Shown: positions 15,632 through 25,443 of the stretch, in pieces
Position numbering within the stretch: position 1 is the first letter of the stretch
Layout: the number at the start of each line of letters is the position of its first letter
Assembly (NCBI RefSeq): GCF_001553785.1
Contig: NZ_LOJP01000001.1
Coordinates: forward strand, 2,281,969-2,345,968
Length of the DNA stretch: 64,000 nucleotides
From: Actinoplanes sp. TFC3
GTDB lineage: Bacteria > Actinomycetota > Actinomycetes > Mycobacteriales > Micromonosporaceae
Direction of reading: 5' to 3'
The notes under the pieces: model-generated
What the model was told of the DNA's origin: nothing
What the model saw: the letters and a program-made list of their open reading frames with translations, nothing else
Databases searched by the model: none
Made by a program: the position numbers and the translations under genes

Positions 15632-18004
15632 GTGACCGCGTACCCGTGCCCCTTCTGTTCTTGCGAAGCGACCCTGACCACCGGCTGCCCCGGCTGTGGC
15701 CGCGGCCCGGACCCCGATGCCGCCGAGGTTGTCCGGCTGGACGCCGAGATCCCGGTGCTGACCGCTCGGCTCGCCACTGCTCGGCAAGCGGTTGGCGTTG
15801 CGGATGCGGTTCTGCGCAAGGCGTGGCAGCAGCGGGAGGCTGCAGCGGCAAAGGTCCGCGCGGCGGTGGCCGGCTACCAGCACGCGCCGGCGACGACGGC
15901 TCCGATCACCACGGCGGCGGGGGAGGCCTCCACCCGGCTGGTGCAGAACACCCTGTTCACGCTGGGTGGGGTGCTGCTGGCGGTGGCCGCGATCGTGTTC
16001 ACCGCCGTCGCCTGGTCGCAGTTCGGGCTCAAGGGCCGCGCGGGGCTGCTCGGCGTGGCCACCGTTGTCGCGCTGGTCGCACCGCTGTTCGCGCTGCGCC
16101 GCAAGCTGCGGGCCAGCGCCGAGACCTTCGCGGCGGTCGGGTTGCTGCTGGTGCTGCTGGACGGGTACGCCGCCTGGTACGTCAACCTGTTCGGGCTCGC
16201 CCACACCACGGCCCTGGGCTATGCGGGAGCGGTGTTCGCCGTGACCGCCGCGATCGCCGCCGGCTACGAGCACCTGACCGGTCTGACCGGCCCGCGGTAC
16301 GCCGCTCTGGTGCTGGCCCAACCGGTGCTGCCGCTGGTGGTGGCGCCCTCGCATCCCGGAACGGCCGGGTGGGCGTACACGATGACGCTTGTTGCCGCCG
16401 CAAACCTGATGATCTTCCGCCTGGGCCGCTCGGTCCGGTTCGTCGCCTACGGTTTCGGGCTGGCCGCGCTGGCCCTGGCTGCCCTGCTCTCGCTCACCGG
16501 TCTGGCGGTTGCCTCAGCCACCGGATCGGCTGCCCTCTCGGCATTCGCCCTGCTCGCGGCGGCTGCGGTGCTCGCGGCGGCCCACCGGTCCTGGAGTGTT
16601 GCGCTCGCCGTGATCGCGCTGGCGATCGGCGGCGGACGGGTGGCGGCGATCGCCTCCGGCGGCTTCTGGGCGCCGATCCTGCTTGCGCTGATCGTGACCG
16701 TCCTGGCCGTTGCCGCCACGCTTGTCCCTTCACCGGTACGCCGGGCAGCCCGCTTCGGTGCGTTGGTGTCGCTCGGTGTGCCGGTCGTAGCGGCGCTGAC
16801 CGTGTTCGCCGGGACCGTCGTGTTCGGATGGTCGGACTGGCGGTTGCCGGTGGTGATCGCGGTGCTGACCGTGGGCGTTGCGGTGCTGCGGCCCCGCGTT
16901 GACGTGGTCCTCAGCGGTGTGGCTCTGACCGGGCTGGCGGCGTTGGCTGCGGTGGTCGGCTCCCGGGTGCCGTGGCCCGTCGTCGCGGTGGCCGCGGTGG
17001 TGACCGGGTTGGGGGCGCTCGTGCTGGCCGCCCTGCTGGCCGGGAACCGGTGGGCTGTTCCCGCCGGGGCCGGGGTGCTCACCGTTGGTCCGGGGCTGGC
17101 CGGGGCGGCGATCTCGGACACGGCGACGCTGGTGGCGTTTGGGTTGACGGTGGTCGCGGGTGGCGTGGCCGCTGCTCAGGGCCGGGTTTTACCGGTGCGG
17201 GTAGCCGGTGTGGTGAGTGCGGTGCTGGCCGCGTTCGTGGAGGCCGTCGTCGCTGGTCGCCGGGCCGGGCTGGAGTGGCGCGGGATTGCCTTCGTCCTGC
17301 TGGGGACCGCGGCTGCGATGCTGGCGGTTGGCGTACTGGTCACCTTGCGCCGGCGCGGTGCCGAGGGGCGTGTGTTGCAGGCCGCCGGGCACGGGGGAGC
17401 GCTGCTGGCGGTGCTGCTGATGGGCGACTCGGGGCGGTACATGGCCGCGGTGTGCACGTTCTGGGGTGTTGCTCTCGGGTTGCGGGCGCTGGTCCGGGCG
17501 GCCGGTGCTTGGCGTCAGCATGTGATCGCGGCCGCCGTTGTTGAGCTGGCTGCGGCGTGGATGCTGCTGGCGGCTTCGGACGTTGCGGTGGTGGAGGCGT
17601 ACACGATTCCCGCGGCGGTCGTGGCTCTGCTGGCCGGCTTGCTGCTGCGGCGTGGACTGTCGAGCTGGGCTGCCTACGGTCCGGCGCTGGCTGCGGCCCT
17701 GCTGCCCACCCTGATGACCGTGCTGGTGCAGGAGGGTGAACCGCTGCGCCGCCTGCTGCTGGGCCTGGCCGCGCTGGCACTCACGGTTGTCGGCGCCCAG
17801 ATGCGGCTGCGGGCGCCGGTGGTCGCGGGTGGAGTGACGCTGGTTGTGCTCGCCCTGCATGAAGCGATCCTGGTGTGGGACTTGCTGCCGCGCTGGATCC
17901 CGCTAGCGGCGGCCGGCCTGCTGCTGGTTGGGCTCGCCATGACCCTGGAACGCCGTCGCCGCGACATGGCCCGGCTGCGTGCCGCCCTGACCCGGATGGG
18001 TTGA
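15632..18004 (+). CDS. Large polytopic membrane protein, SCO7613 C-terminal domain type
   Basis: A 790-residue protein. It begins with a zinc-ribbon-like head, YPCPFC then TGCPGCGRGP (residues 4-25), followed by a coiled segment of about 60 residues rich in Ala, Arg and Gln. From about residue 105 onward there are roughly 20 hydrophobic helices to the C-terminus. This composition matches the actinobacterial SCO7613 C-terminal-domain membrane proteins, whose function is not known. GTG 15632 is chosen because it places the CPFC motif immediately after the start; the frame upstream overlaps the oxidoreductase gene and is not protein-like. Confidence 0.75.
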   Translation: MTAYPCPFCSCEATLTTGCPGCGRGPDPDAAEVVRLDAEIPVLTARLATARQAVGVADAVLRKAWQQREAAAAKVRAAVAGYQHAPATTAPITTAAGEASTRLVQNTLFTLGGVLLAVAAIVFTAVAWSQFGLKGRAGLLGVATVVALVAPLFALRRKLRASAETFAAVGLLLVLLDGYAAWYVNLFGLAHTTALGYAGAVFAVTAAIAAGYEHLTGLTGPRYAALVLAQPVLPLVVAPSHPGTAGWAYTMTLVAAANLMIFRLGRSVRFVAYGFGLAALALAALLSLTGLAVASATGSAALSAFALLAAAAVLAAAHRSWSVALAVIALAIGGGRVAAIASGGFWAPILLALIVTVLAVAATLVPSPVRRAARFGALVSLGVPVVAALTVFAGTVVFGWSDWRLPVVIAVLTVGVAVLRPRVDVVLSGVALTGLAALAAVVGSRVPWPVVAVAAVVTGLGALVLAALLAGNRWAVPAGAGVLTVGPGLAGAAISDTATLVAFGLTVVAGGVAAAQGRVLPVRVAGVVSAVLAAFVEAVVAGRRAGLEWRGIAFVLLGTAAAMLAVGVLVTLRRRGAEGRVLQAAGHGGALLAVLLMGDSGRYMAAVCTFWGVALGLRALVRAAGAWRQHVIAAAVVELAAAWMLLAASDVAVVEAYTIPAAVVALLAGLLLRRGLSSWAAYGPALAAALLPTLMTVLVQEGEPLRRLLLGLAALALTVVGAQMRLRAPVVAGGVTLVVLALHEAILVWDLLPRWIPLAAAGLLLVGLAMTLERRRRDMARLRAALTRMG

Positions 18005-18049
18005 GCTACCCCGAACCCGCCGCGCCCGCGGGTAGGCCATGATGACCTC

Positions 18050-19015
18050 ATGGCGGTGGCAACGGCGTTCACCAACCTGCTCGGCGTGCGGCATCCGATC
18101 GCGCTGGCGCCCATGGGCGGTTCGGCCGGTGGGGCACTGGCAGCGGCGGTGTCGCGCGGCGGCGGGCTCGGGCTGCTGGGCGGCGCGTTCGGCGATCCGG
18201 AGTGGCTCGCGCGCGAGACGCCGATCGTGGCGGAAACCGGGCTGCCGTGGGGCGCCGGCTTCCTGACGTGGGCCGTCACACTCCCAGCCATAGAACAGGT
18301 CCTACGGTACGAACCCAGCGCGCTGATGTTCTCCTTCGGCGACCCGAGCCCGTTCGTCGCAGCCGTGCACGCGGCCGGCGTCAAGGTCATCCTCCAGGTC
18401 ACCGATCTCGACGAGGCACGGCTGGCCCTCGACCTGGGTGCCGACGTGATCGTGGCCCAGGGCACCGAGGCCGGTGGCCATGGCGCGCACCGGGGACGAT
18501 CGGTACTTGCGTTCGTACCGGCCGTCGTGGATCTTGCCGGGTCCGTTCCTGTGCTGGCCGCCGGTGGCATCGCTGACGGGCGTGGCGTAGCCGCTGTGCT
18601 CGCGGCCGGCGCGGCGGGGGCGCTGATCGGCACGCGTTTCCAAGCCTCCGCGGAGGCCCTGGTCGCACCGGGCGTGACCGCGGCACTGGTACGGGCCGGC
18701 GCCGCGGACACCGAGCGGAGCCGGATCCTGGACTTCGCCCGCGGCTCAGCCTGGCCGGGGCGCTACAGCGCTCGTACGCTCGCCCACCCCTATCTGGACC
18801 GATGGCGGGGGCGGGAGACCGAACTCGCCGCGGACGCCCAGGCCCAGCAGGATTACCGGAATGACGTGGCCCGGGGAGTCATCCCGGCGCTGCCGATCTG
18901 GGCCGGCGAGGGCGTCGATCTGATCACCGACGTGCCGCCCGCGCAGGAGCTGGTCACCAGGCTGGCGGCACAGGCCGAGGAGGCGCTGGAGTGGATCCGG
19001 GCCAACCGCCGGTGA
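18050..19015 (+). CDS. Nitronate monooxygenase
   Basis: A 321-residue TIM-barrel flavoprotein of the 2-nitropropane dioxygenase class. The FMN-binding signatures are present: PIALAPMGGSAGGALAAAVS near the start, VIVAQGTEAGGHG (about residues 137-149) with the catalytic-site His, and VPVLAAGGIADGRGVAAVLA followed by GALIGTRF. The enzyme would oxidise alkyl nitronates such as propionate-3-nitronate. It starts 45 bp after the large membrane protein and ends 25 bp from the convergent regulator, so it may be monocistronic. Confidence 0.9.
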   Translation: MAVATAFTNLLGVRHPIALAPMGGSAGGALAAAVSRGGGLGLLGGAFGDPEWLARETPIVAETGLPWGAGFLTWAVTLPAIEQVLRYEPSALMFSFGDPSPFVAAVHAAGVKVILQVTDLDEARLALDLGADVIVAQGTEAGGHGAHRGRSVLAFVPAVVDLAGSVPVLAAGGIADGRGVAAVLAAGAAGALIGTRFQASAEALVAPGVTAALVRAGAADTERSRILDFARGSAWPGRYSARTLAHPYLDRWRGRETELAADAQAQQDYRNDVARGVIPALPIWAGEGVDLITDVPPAQELVTRLAAQAEEALEWIRANRR

Positions 19016-19040
19016 AGCCGGACCCAGCGCCGGACCGTCT

Positions 19041-21269
19041 TCAGCGCAACTTTGCCCGCAGCTCCACGGCGGCCGGATGGTCAAGGCTGTCGTAGATGGT
19101 CAGCGAGCTGCGCCAGGCGTCGCGGGCCCGGGACACATCGCCCGCGGTCTCGTGGGCGTCGCCGATGTGCGCGAGGATTTCCGCCTGGTGCGGTGTGGAC
19201 CCGGACGCCCGGTATTCCTCCAGTGAATCCGACAAGCAGCGCAGCGCTTCTTCGTGGTTGCCGAGCCGGCTGTGCGCATATCCCAAGCTGTCCAGCGCCG
19301 CGCCGAGCCCGGCATGGTCGCCGGCGTCCATGTCCCTGGTCAGAGCTACCGCCTCGATGCCGTACGCCACAGCGGCCGCGTAGTCGCCGAGCTGTGAATG
19401 GGACCACCCCACCGCGTTGAGTGCGTCGGCTTCCCGAGCCCGGTTGCCAGCTTCGCGGAACAGCCGGAGCGCCTTCTCGTAGTGTTCGAGCGCCTCCCGG
19501 TGCCGGTTCAGCGATTGCAGCACCGCACCGGTGTTGAGACAGCAGCGCGCCAGGCCGGAGCTGTCGCCGAGCGCCTCGTTCAGCGCGAGCGCGTGCTGCA
19601 GATGGTCGAGCGCCGTGGCTGGGTCGCCGTCGGAGAAGTAGGCGCCGGCCAGCTCGTTGTGCGTGCGGACCTGTCGTTCGCGATCACCGAGCCGGTCGGC
19701 GGCGGCCATGGCGAGGTGCTGCACGCTCACCCAGTCCTCGCCCAGGGCCTTGCGGTGCAGGTAGGTCGACATCTCGAACGCCAGGTGCCACACATGCACG
19801 TCCTGCCCGGCGTTCCTGGCCTGGTGCAGGACCGCCAGCAGCACTGCGTGCTCGGCGCTGAACCAGGCCAGCGCCTCCTCGGCCCCGCGCGGTGCATCGT
19901 CGAGCAGCGTTCCCGGGGGCGGTGCCGGCGTGGCGAGGGCGTTGCGGTGGGTTGCCAGAGCGCGATCGCCGGCCTGGGCGGTGTGGAGGTAGTGGCCCTG
20001 CATGCGGCGTACCGCGGCGTCGCGATCGTCCGGGCTCTCCTGCTGGTACGCCCGGTCCGAGGCGTACACCCGCAGCAGATCGTGAAAGGCGAACCGGCCG
20101 GGATCCCGCTCGCTGAGCAGGCTGGCCGCGGTCAGTTCGGCGAGCAGCAACCGGGTCCGTACCAGCGGCTCCGCGGCCAGACTTGCCGCTGCCGCAACCG
20201 AAACGTGCGGCCCGGGATGCAACCCCAGCAGGCGGAAAAGGCGCGCCGCGGCCGGGCTCAAGGTCCGGTAGGACCACGAGAACACCGCCCGTACGTCCGC
20301 AGCTGGATCGCCCACCGACAGGGTGTCCAACCGCCCTTGGGCGTCCCGCAGCTCGGCGGCCAGCTTGTCCAGCGGGACATCGGGCCGGGTCGTGGCGAGC
20401 GCGGCTGTGATGGTCAAAGCCAGCGGCAGCCGGGCGCAGTGCGCGATGATCTCCTCGACCGCCGCCGGTGCCCCGGCGAGCCGGTCCGCACCCAAGCGCC
20501 GGGCCAGCAGCTGATACGCCTCGTCCTCGCTGAGCAGGTGCAGCCCGAGCGGGTGCGCGCCGTGCCGGACGACCAGGCCGGCCAGGTCGTCGCGGCTGGT
20601 CACCACCACGAGGCAGCCGCGCGAGCCGGGCAGCAGCGGGTGCACCTGGGAGGCGTCGCGGGCGTTGTCGAGCAGCACCAGGATGCGCCGGTCGGCGAGC
20701 AGGCTGCGATACAACGCGGCCCGCTCGTCCACTGACGCCGGGATGCGTTCCGGGTGGACGCCGAGCGCGCCGAGGAAGCCGTGCAGCACCGCGGCCGGGT
20801 CGCGTACGGTGCCGCCGGGGTCGAAGCCGCGCAGGTCGGCGTGCAACTGGCCGTCGGGGAAGCGGTCCCGCACCCGGTGCGCCCAGTGCACGGCAAGCGC
20901 GGTCTTGCCGATGCCGCCCGAGCCGGACAGCGCGATCGCTGGCGGCCGGTTGCCGGGGGCGGCGGTGAGGGCGTCGAGGGTGTGCAGGTGAGCGGCGCGT
21001 CCAACGAAGCCGTACACGTCCGGCGGCAGTTGCGCAGGAATCGGCTGAGCCGTCCCGGTCGGCGTCGAAGCTCCCAACAGGTGGGTGCGGGCCTCGCCGT
21101 GGACCTGCAACGCGTCGGCGAGCATCCGGGTGGTGGCCGGGCGGGGCGTGCGCTTGCCGGTCTCGATCATCCGGACCGTCTTGACGTCGATTTTCGCGCG
21201 TTCGGCCAGCTCTTCCTGGGTGAGGCCGAGTTCCCGCCGACGTGCGCGCACCTGGTCCCCGAACACCAA
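19041..21269 (-). CDS. XRE-NB-ARC-TPR transcriptional regulator
   Basis: A 742-residue multidomain regulator. Residues about 6-60 are an XRE helix-turn-helix (LGLTQEELAERAKIDVKTVR). An NB-ARC ATPase follows, with the Walker A GSGGIGKT at residues 116-123 and the Walker B ILVLLDNARDASQV. The C-terminal third, from about residue 540, is a run of TPR repeats such as ALEHYEKALRLFREAGNRAR. Such STAND proteins switch after ligand binding and nucleotide exchange. Its ligand and targets are unknown. It is divergent from the aldo/keto reductase, which makes that gene a plausible target. Confidence 0.9.
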   Translation of the reverse strand: MVFGDQVRARRRELGLTQEELAERAKIDVKTVRMIETGKRTPRPATTRMLADALQVHGEARTHLLGASTPTGTAQPIPAQLPPDVYGFVGRAAHLHTLDALTAAPGNRPPAIALSGSGGIGKTALAVHWAHRVRDRFPDGQLHADLRGFDPGGTVRDPAAVLHGFLGALGVHPERIPASVDERAALYRSLLADRRILVLLDNARDASQVHPLLPGSRGCLVVVTSRDDLAGLVVRHGAHPLGLHLLSEDEAYQLLARRLGADRLAGAPAAVEEIIAHCARLPLALTITAALATTRPDVPLDKLAAELRDAQGRLDTLSVGDPAADVRAVFSWSYRTLSPAAARLFRLLGLHPGPHVSVAAAASLAAEPLVRTRLLLAELTAASLLSERDPGRFAFHDLLRVYASDRAYQQESPDDRDAAVRRMQGHYLHTAQAGDRALATHRNALATPAPPPGTLLDDAPRGAEEALAWFSAEHAVLLAVLHQARNAGQDVHVWHLAFEMSTYLHRKALGEDWVSVQHLAMAAADRLGDRERQVRTHNELAGAYFSDGDPATALDHLQHALALNEALGDSSGLARCCLNTGAVLQSLNRHREALEHYEKALRLFREAGNRAREADALNAVGWSHSQLGDYAAAVAYGIEAVALTRDMDAGDHAGLGAALDSLGYAHSRLGNHEEALRCLSDSLEEYRASGSTPHQAEILAHIGDAHETAGDVSRARDAWRSSLTIYDSLDHPAAVELRAKLR

Positions 21270-21344
21270 CGCCCCCTGAACGCCCGGTGGGCGCCCTGGA
21301 AACGCCCCTTGTGTTGAGCGACCGTAACCATACGCAGTTCAATG

Positions 21345-21387
21345 CCCCGCACCGGCATGCGTTTACGGGGGCGTATGCCGGTCGGGG
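21345..21387. promoter_or_regulatory. Imperfect inverted repeat between divergent genes
   Basis: The left arm CCCCGCACCGGCATGCG (21345-21361) and right arm CGTATGCCGGTCGGGG (21372-21387) pair over 15-16 bases with one bulge and one mismatch. They enclose a 10-base loop and lie in the 136-bp gap between the XRE-NB-ARC regulator (start 21269) and the aldo/keto reductase (start 21406). A binding site for the regulator, or a 5' leader hairpin, would explain it. Confidence 0.45.
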
Positions 21388-21405
21388 CGGGCGTACGTTG
21401 GCGGT

Positions 21406-22434
21406 ATGGAAATCCGCACGCTCGGGCGCAGCGGTTGCGCCGTCTCAGCCCTGTGCCTCGGCACGATGACCTTCGGCGCCGAATCCAGCGAGGATGTCGC
21501 GCACGCCCAGCTCGACCGGTTCGCCGAGGCGGGCGGCACGTTCGTCGACACCGCCGACGTGTACGCCGCGGGGGAATCCGAGAGCATCATTGGCCGCTGG
21601 TTTGCCGACCGGCCGGCCGAGCTGACCGACCGGATCGTGCTCGCGACCAAGGGCCGGTTCCCGATGGGCCAGGAACCGAACGCGCTGGGGCTGTCCGCGC
21701 GGCACCTGACCCGCGCGCTGGCCGACTCGCTGCGCCGGCTCGGACGCGACAGCGTCGACCTCTATCAGGCGCACTCGTGGGATCCGGTGACCCCGCTGGA
21801 GGAGACGCTGCGCACGCTCGACGGGTTCGTGCGCGCCGGGAAGATCCGCTACTACGGGTTCTCCAACTTCACCGGGTGGCAGCTGACCAAGGCTGTGCAC
21901 CTGGCCCGCGAGCTGGGGCTGGCTGCCCCGGTCACCCTGCAACCGCAGTACAGCCTGCTGGTGCGCGAAATCGAGTGGGAGATCGTGCCGGCGGCTCAGG
22001 ACGCGGGCCTGGGCCTGCTGCCGTGGAGCCCGCTGGGCGGCGGGTGGCTGTCGGGCAAGTACCGGCGGGATCAGCGGCCGCAGGGGGCAACCCGGCTCGG
22101 CGAGGACCCGGGCCGCGGGATGGAGGCGTGGGATCGGCGGGGCTCCGACCGTACCTGGAAGGTGATTGACGCCGTGCAGAGCATTGCCGAGGCCCGCAAG
22201 GTCTCGATGGCCGAAGTGGCGCTGGCCTGGGTCACCGGACGTCCCGGGGTGACCTCAACGATCCTGGGTGCGCGCACGGTCGAGCAGTTGGACGCGAATT
22301 TGAGGGCCGCGGAGCTGCACCTCGATGAGGAGGAGACCGCGGCCCTCGATGCCGTCAGCGACCCGCAACCGCCGGACTACCCCTACGGCGCGCTCGGGGT
22401 CGACCAGCGCAGCCGGTCACTCAACCAGCGGTAA
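21406..22434 (+). CDS. Aldo/keto reductase
   Basis: A 342-residue NADPH-dependent oxidoreductase of the AKR fold. The catalytic tetrad is visible as Asp and Tyr in DTADVYAAGES, Lys in LATKGRF and His in QAHSWD. The NADP-binding end includes STILGARTVEQLDANL. It resembles the AKR11/AKR12-type bacterial enzymes with substrates that cannot be read from sequence. Start ATG 21406. The 3' end overlaps the convergent sugar importer ATPase by 14 bp. Confidence 0.92.
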   Translation: MEIRTLGRSGCAVSALCLGTMTFGAESSEDVAHAQLDRFAEAGGTFVDTADVYAAGESESIIGRWFADRPAELTDRIVLATKGRFPMGQEPNALGLSARHLTRALADSLRRLGRDSVDLYQAHSWDPVTPLEETLRTLDGFVRAGKIRYYGFSNFTGWQLTKAVHLARELGLAAPVTLQPQYSLLVREIEWEIVPAAQDAGLGLLPWSPLGGGWLSGKYRRDQRPQGATRLGEDPGRGMEAWDRRGSDRTWKVIDAVQSIAEARKVSMAEVALAWVTGRPGVTSTILGARTVEQLDANLRAAELHLDEEETAALDAVSDPQPPDYPYGALGVDQRSRSLNQR

Positions 22435-23626
22435 GCCCGGCCGCCCGGCCCTCGTGCAGGGTCATGTTGCGCCCGGTCGACGGGTCGAACAGGTGGATCT
22501 TGTCGAGGTTGAGCCACACGCGGGCGTCGGTGCCCTCGCGCACGCGGGATTCGGCCGACAGGCGCGTGACGAGCCCACTCTGGTCGGGCAGGTCCGCGCC
22601 ACCCGCGTCGGCGGCGAGGTCCTGCAGATCCTCGGAGGCGACAGCGCCATTCTCCAGGGAGAAGTAGACATATTTGTCGGAGCCCATCGACTCGACCAGG
22701 TCGACAGGGGCGTTGAAGGTGAAGCCGTTGGGCAGTTGCGCCTCGTCGACCAGGTGGGCGTCCTCGAAGTGCTCGGGCCGGATGCCGACGATCAACTGGC
22801 GCGGCGCGTCGGCTCCGCTGAGGCTGCGCCGGACCCGGTCGCCGAGGGGCAGGTCGCCGAGCGGGGTCCGCAGCACGCCCTCCTCAGCGGTGGCGGGCAG
22901 GAAGTTCATCGACGGCGAGCCAATGAACCCGGCGACGAACAGGTTGACCGGGTTGTCGTACAAGGTCTGGGGGTCGCCGACCTGCTGGATGTACCCGGCG
23001 CGCATGACCACGACGCGATCACCAAGGGTCATGGCTTCGGTCTGGTCGTGGGTGACGTAGACGGTGGTCGTACCCAGTTGTTTTTGCAGGCGGGAAACCT
23101 GGGTCCGCATCTGCACCCGCAGCTTGGCATCCAGGTTGGACAGCGGCTCGTCCATCAGGAATGCTTTGGGGTTGCGCACGATGGCCCGGCCCATGGCCAC
23201 CCGCTGGCGCTGCCCGCCGGACAGGTTCGCCGGTTTGCGGTCGAGATATTCGGTCAGCTCCAGCACCTTGGCCGCCTCGGCCACCTTCTTGTCGATCTCG
23301 GCCTTGGGCAGCTTGGCCAGCTTGAGCGGAAAACCCATGTTGTCGCGCACGGTCATGTTCGGATACAGCGCGTACGACTGGAACACCATCGCGATGTCCC
23401 GGTCCTTGGGCGCCTTGTCGTTGACCCGCTGACCGGCGATGCGCAGCTCCCCGGAGGTGATGTCCTCCAGCCCGGCGATCATGTTGAGAGTTGTCGACTT
23501 CCCGCAACCGGACGGGCCGACCAGGATGATGAACTCGCCGTCGGCGATCTCCAGGTCGATGCCGTGCACCGCGGTGGTGCCATCCGGGTAACTCTTTGTC
23601 ACCTTGTCGAGAACGATGTCAGCCAT
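22421..23626 (-). CDS. sugC: Sugar ABC importer ATPase (SugC/UgpC/MsmK type)
   Basis: A 401-residue ATPase of the CUT1 carbohydrate importers. Walker A is GPSGCGKST, the signature is LSGGQRQRVAMGRAI, Walker B is AFLMDEPLSNLD and the switch is VTHDQTEA. Residues from about 240 onward form the MsmK-type OB/TOBE regulatory domain. It is the last gene of a four-gene operon whose order matches mycobacterial lpqY-sugA-sugB-sugC, which imports trehalose. The symbol rests on gene order and on LpqY similarity of the binding protein. The substrate is inference. Confidence 0.85.
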   Translation of the reverse strand: MADIVLDKVTKSYPDGTTAVHGIDLEIADGEFIILVGPSGCGKSTTLNMIAGLEDITSGELRIAGQRVNDKAPKDRDIAMVFQSYALYPNMTVRDNMGFPLKLAKLPKAEIDKKVAEAAKVLELTEYLDRKPANLSGGQRQRVAMGRAIVRNPKAFLMDEPLSNLDAKLRVQMRTQVSRLQKQLGTTTVYVTHDQTEAMTLGDRVVVMRAGYIQQVGDPQTLYDNPVNLFVAGFIGSPSMNFLPATAEEGVLRTPLGDLPLGDRVRRSLSGADAPRQLIVGIRPEHFEDAHLVDEAQLPNGFTFNAPVDLVESMGSDKYVYFSLENGAVASEDLQDLAADAGGADLPDQSGLVTRLSAESRVREGTDARVWLNLDKIHLFDPSTGRNMTLHEGRAAGLTAG

Positions 23627-23634
23627 GCCAGCAC

Positions 23635-24453
23635 CTAACCCTTCACGGCGCCGGAGGTCAGCCCGGCGACGATGCGCTTCTGGAAGAACAGCACGAAGAG
23701 AATGATCGGGATCGTGATGACCACGGCGGCCGCGGAGATGGCGCCGGTGGGGTCCTCGAACTGCGAGGCGCCGGTGAAGAACGACAGCGCCACCGGCACC
23801 GTGCGGGACTGCTCGGTCGAGGTCAGCGAGATGGCGAACAGGAAGTCGTTCCAGCAGAAGATGAACACCAGGATCGCGGTGGTGAACACCCCCGGCGCGG
23901 CCAGCGGGGCGATCACCCGGCGGAACGCCTCACCCTGGGTGGCGCCGTCCATCTTGGCGGCCTTCTCCAGATCCCACGGGATCTGTTTGAAGAACGCCGA
24001 CAGCGTGTAGATCGCCAGCGGCAGCGCGAAGGTGATGTACGGCAGGATCAGTCCGGGCCAGGTGTCGAACAGCCCGGTCTGGCGCTCGATGTTGAACAGC
24101 GGCGACACCAGCGACACCTGCGGGAACATCGCGATCAGCAGCGACACCCCGACCAGCAGGCTCTTGCCCGGGAAGTCCAGGCGACTGATCGCATAGGCGG
24201 CCATCGTGCCCAGCACCACCGCGATCAGCGTGGCGATCAGCGCGATGCCGATCGAGTTGATCAGCGCCCGGACGAACTGGTCGGTGGAGAAGATGGTCCG
24301 GTAGTTCTCCAGCGTCCATTCCCGCGGGATGAAGTTGCCGTCGGTCAGCGTGGCCGTCGTCTTGAACGACAACGACATGATCCACAGCACCGGGATCAGC
24401 GCGAACACGATGACGACGGCGTCCAGCACGCCCCACTTGAGCTTGGCCGGCAT
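23635..24453 (-). CDS. sugB: Carbohydrate ABC transporter permease (SugB-like)
   Basis: A 272-residue inner-membrane permease with six hydrophobic segments. The cytoplasmic EAA loop is seen as [20 protein letters not shown], followed by [20 protein letters not shown], as in MalG-type CUT1 permeases. It starts exactly where the upstream permease gene stops (24453/24454) and ends eight bases before the ATPase start, so the genes are translationally linked. SugB is assigned by position in the operon. Confidence 0.85.
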   Translation of the reverse strand: MPAKLKWGVLDAVVIVFALIPVLWIMSLSFKTTATLTDGNFIPREWTLENYRTIFSTDQFVRALINSIGIALIATLIAVVLGTMAAYAISRLDFPGKSLLVGVSLLIAMFPQVSLVSPLFNIERQTGLFDTWPGLILPYITFALPLAIYTLSAFFKQIPWDLEKAAKMDGATQGEAFRRVIAPLAAPGVFTTAILVFIFCWNDFLFAISLTSTEQSRTVPVALSFFTGASQFEDPTGAISAAAVVITIPIILFVLFFQKRIVAGLTSGAVKG

Positions 24454-25443
24454 CTAGCGCCTCCCGTCGTCGGAGCTGCCCGGGGCAGCCGTGCCGAACA
24501 GCTTCACGAAGATGAACGCGATGATCGCCACGGTGATGAAGATGAGCACCGACATCGTCGAGCCGATGCCCAGGTTGAGCCCGCGGATCAGGTTGTTGTA
24601 GGCGATCATCGAGACCGAGGACGTCTCGTTGGCCCCGGCGGTCAGCACATAGATGTTGTCGAACACGCGCAGCGCGTCCAGGGTGCGGAACAGCAGCGCG
24701 ACCAGGATGGCCGGCTTCATCACCGGCAGCATGACCTTGGTGAACCGCTGCCACCAGGACGCGCCGTCCATCGAGGCGGCCTTGAGCAGATCATCGGGTA
24801 CGAGGGCCAGGCCGGCCATCAGCAGCAGCGCCATGAACGGCGTGGTTTTCCAGATCTCGGCCAGGATGATGATGGTCAGCGCGCTGCCGCGTTCGGTCAG
24901 CGGCGCACCGTCCGGAGTGATCAGGTTCGCCAGGTAGCCGGTGCCCGGGGTCCAGGCATAACGCCAGCTGAACGCGGCGACGACGGTGACGATGCCGTAC
25001 GGGATCAGCGCATTGGTCCGTACGAGTCCCCGCCCGACCAGCGTTCGGTGCATGATCAGCGCCAGGGCCATCCCCAGCACCAGCTCGACCACCACCGACA
25101 CCACGGTGATCAGCATCGTGACGCCGAACGCGGTCCACCAGTAGCTGTTGGACAGCACGGTCACGTAGTTCTCGAACCACACGAACTGCCGGTCGGCCGG
25201 GAACCGCAGGTCGTAGCGCTGCAGCGACAGCCAGAACGAATACAGGATCGGGTACGCGGTGACGGCGACCATCACGATCGCTGCGGGCGCGCACAACAGC
25301 CAGCCGAGTTTGCGTTCCTGCCGCTTGCCCTCGCTCAGCGGTGCCTTGCGGCGGTGCCGGGTGGCCGTGCGGCTCTGCTGGGTCTGCTGGGCGGTCTGCT
25401 CGCTGGTCGCCGCAGAACCGGGGGTGGTGGATCCGATGCTCAC
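24454..25443 (-). CDS. sugA: Carbohydrate ABC transporter permease (SugA-like)
   Basis: A 329-residue permease. A Ser/Thr/Gln-rich cytoplasmic tail of about 50 residues precedes the first helix (LGWLLCAPAAIVMVAVTAYP), and six transmembrane segments follow. The EAA loop is KAASMDGASWWQRFTKVMLP, matching MalF/SugA permeases. GTG 25443 is taken as start: it gives MSIGSTTPGS and overlaps the binding protein gene by 4 bp. The frame is open further upstream but only shadows that gene. Confidence 0.85.
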   Translation of the reverse strand: MSIGSTTPGSAATSEQTAQQTQQSRTATRHRRKAPLSEGKRQERKLGWLLCAPAAIVMVAVTAYPILYSFWLSLQRYDLRFPADRQFVWFENYVTVLSNSYWWTAFGVTMLITVVSVVVELVLGMALALIMHRTLVGRGLVRTNALIPYGIVTVVAAFSWRYAWTPGTGYLANLITPDGAPLTERGSALTIIILAEIWKTTPFMALLLMAGLALVPDDLLKAASMDGASWWQRFTKVMLPVMKPAILVALLFRTLDALRVFDNIYVLTAGANETSSVSMIAYNNLIRGLNLGIGSTMSVLIFITVAIIAFIFVKLFGTAAPGSSDDGRR

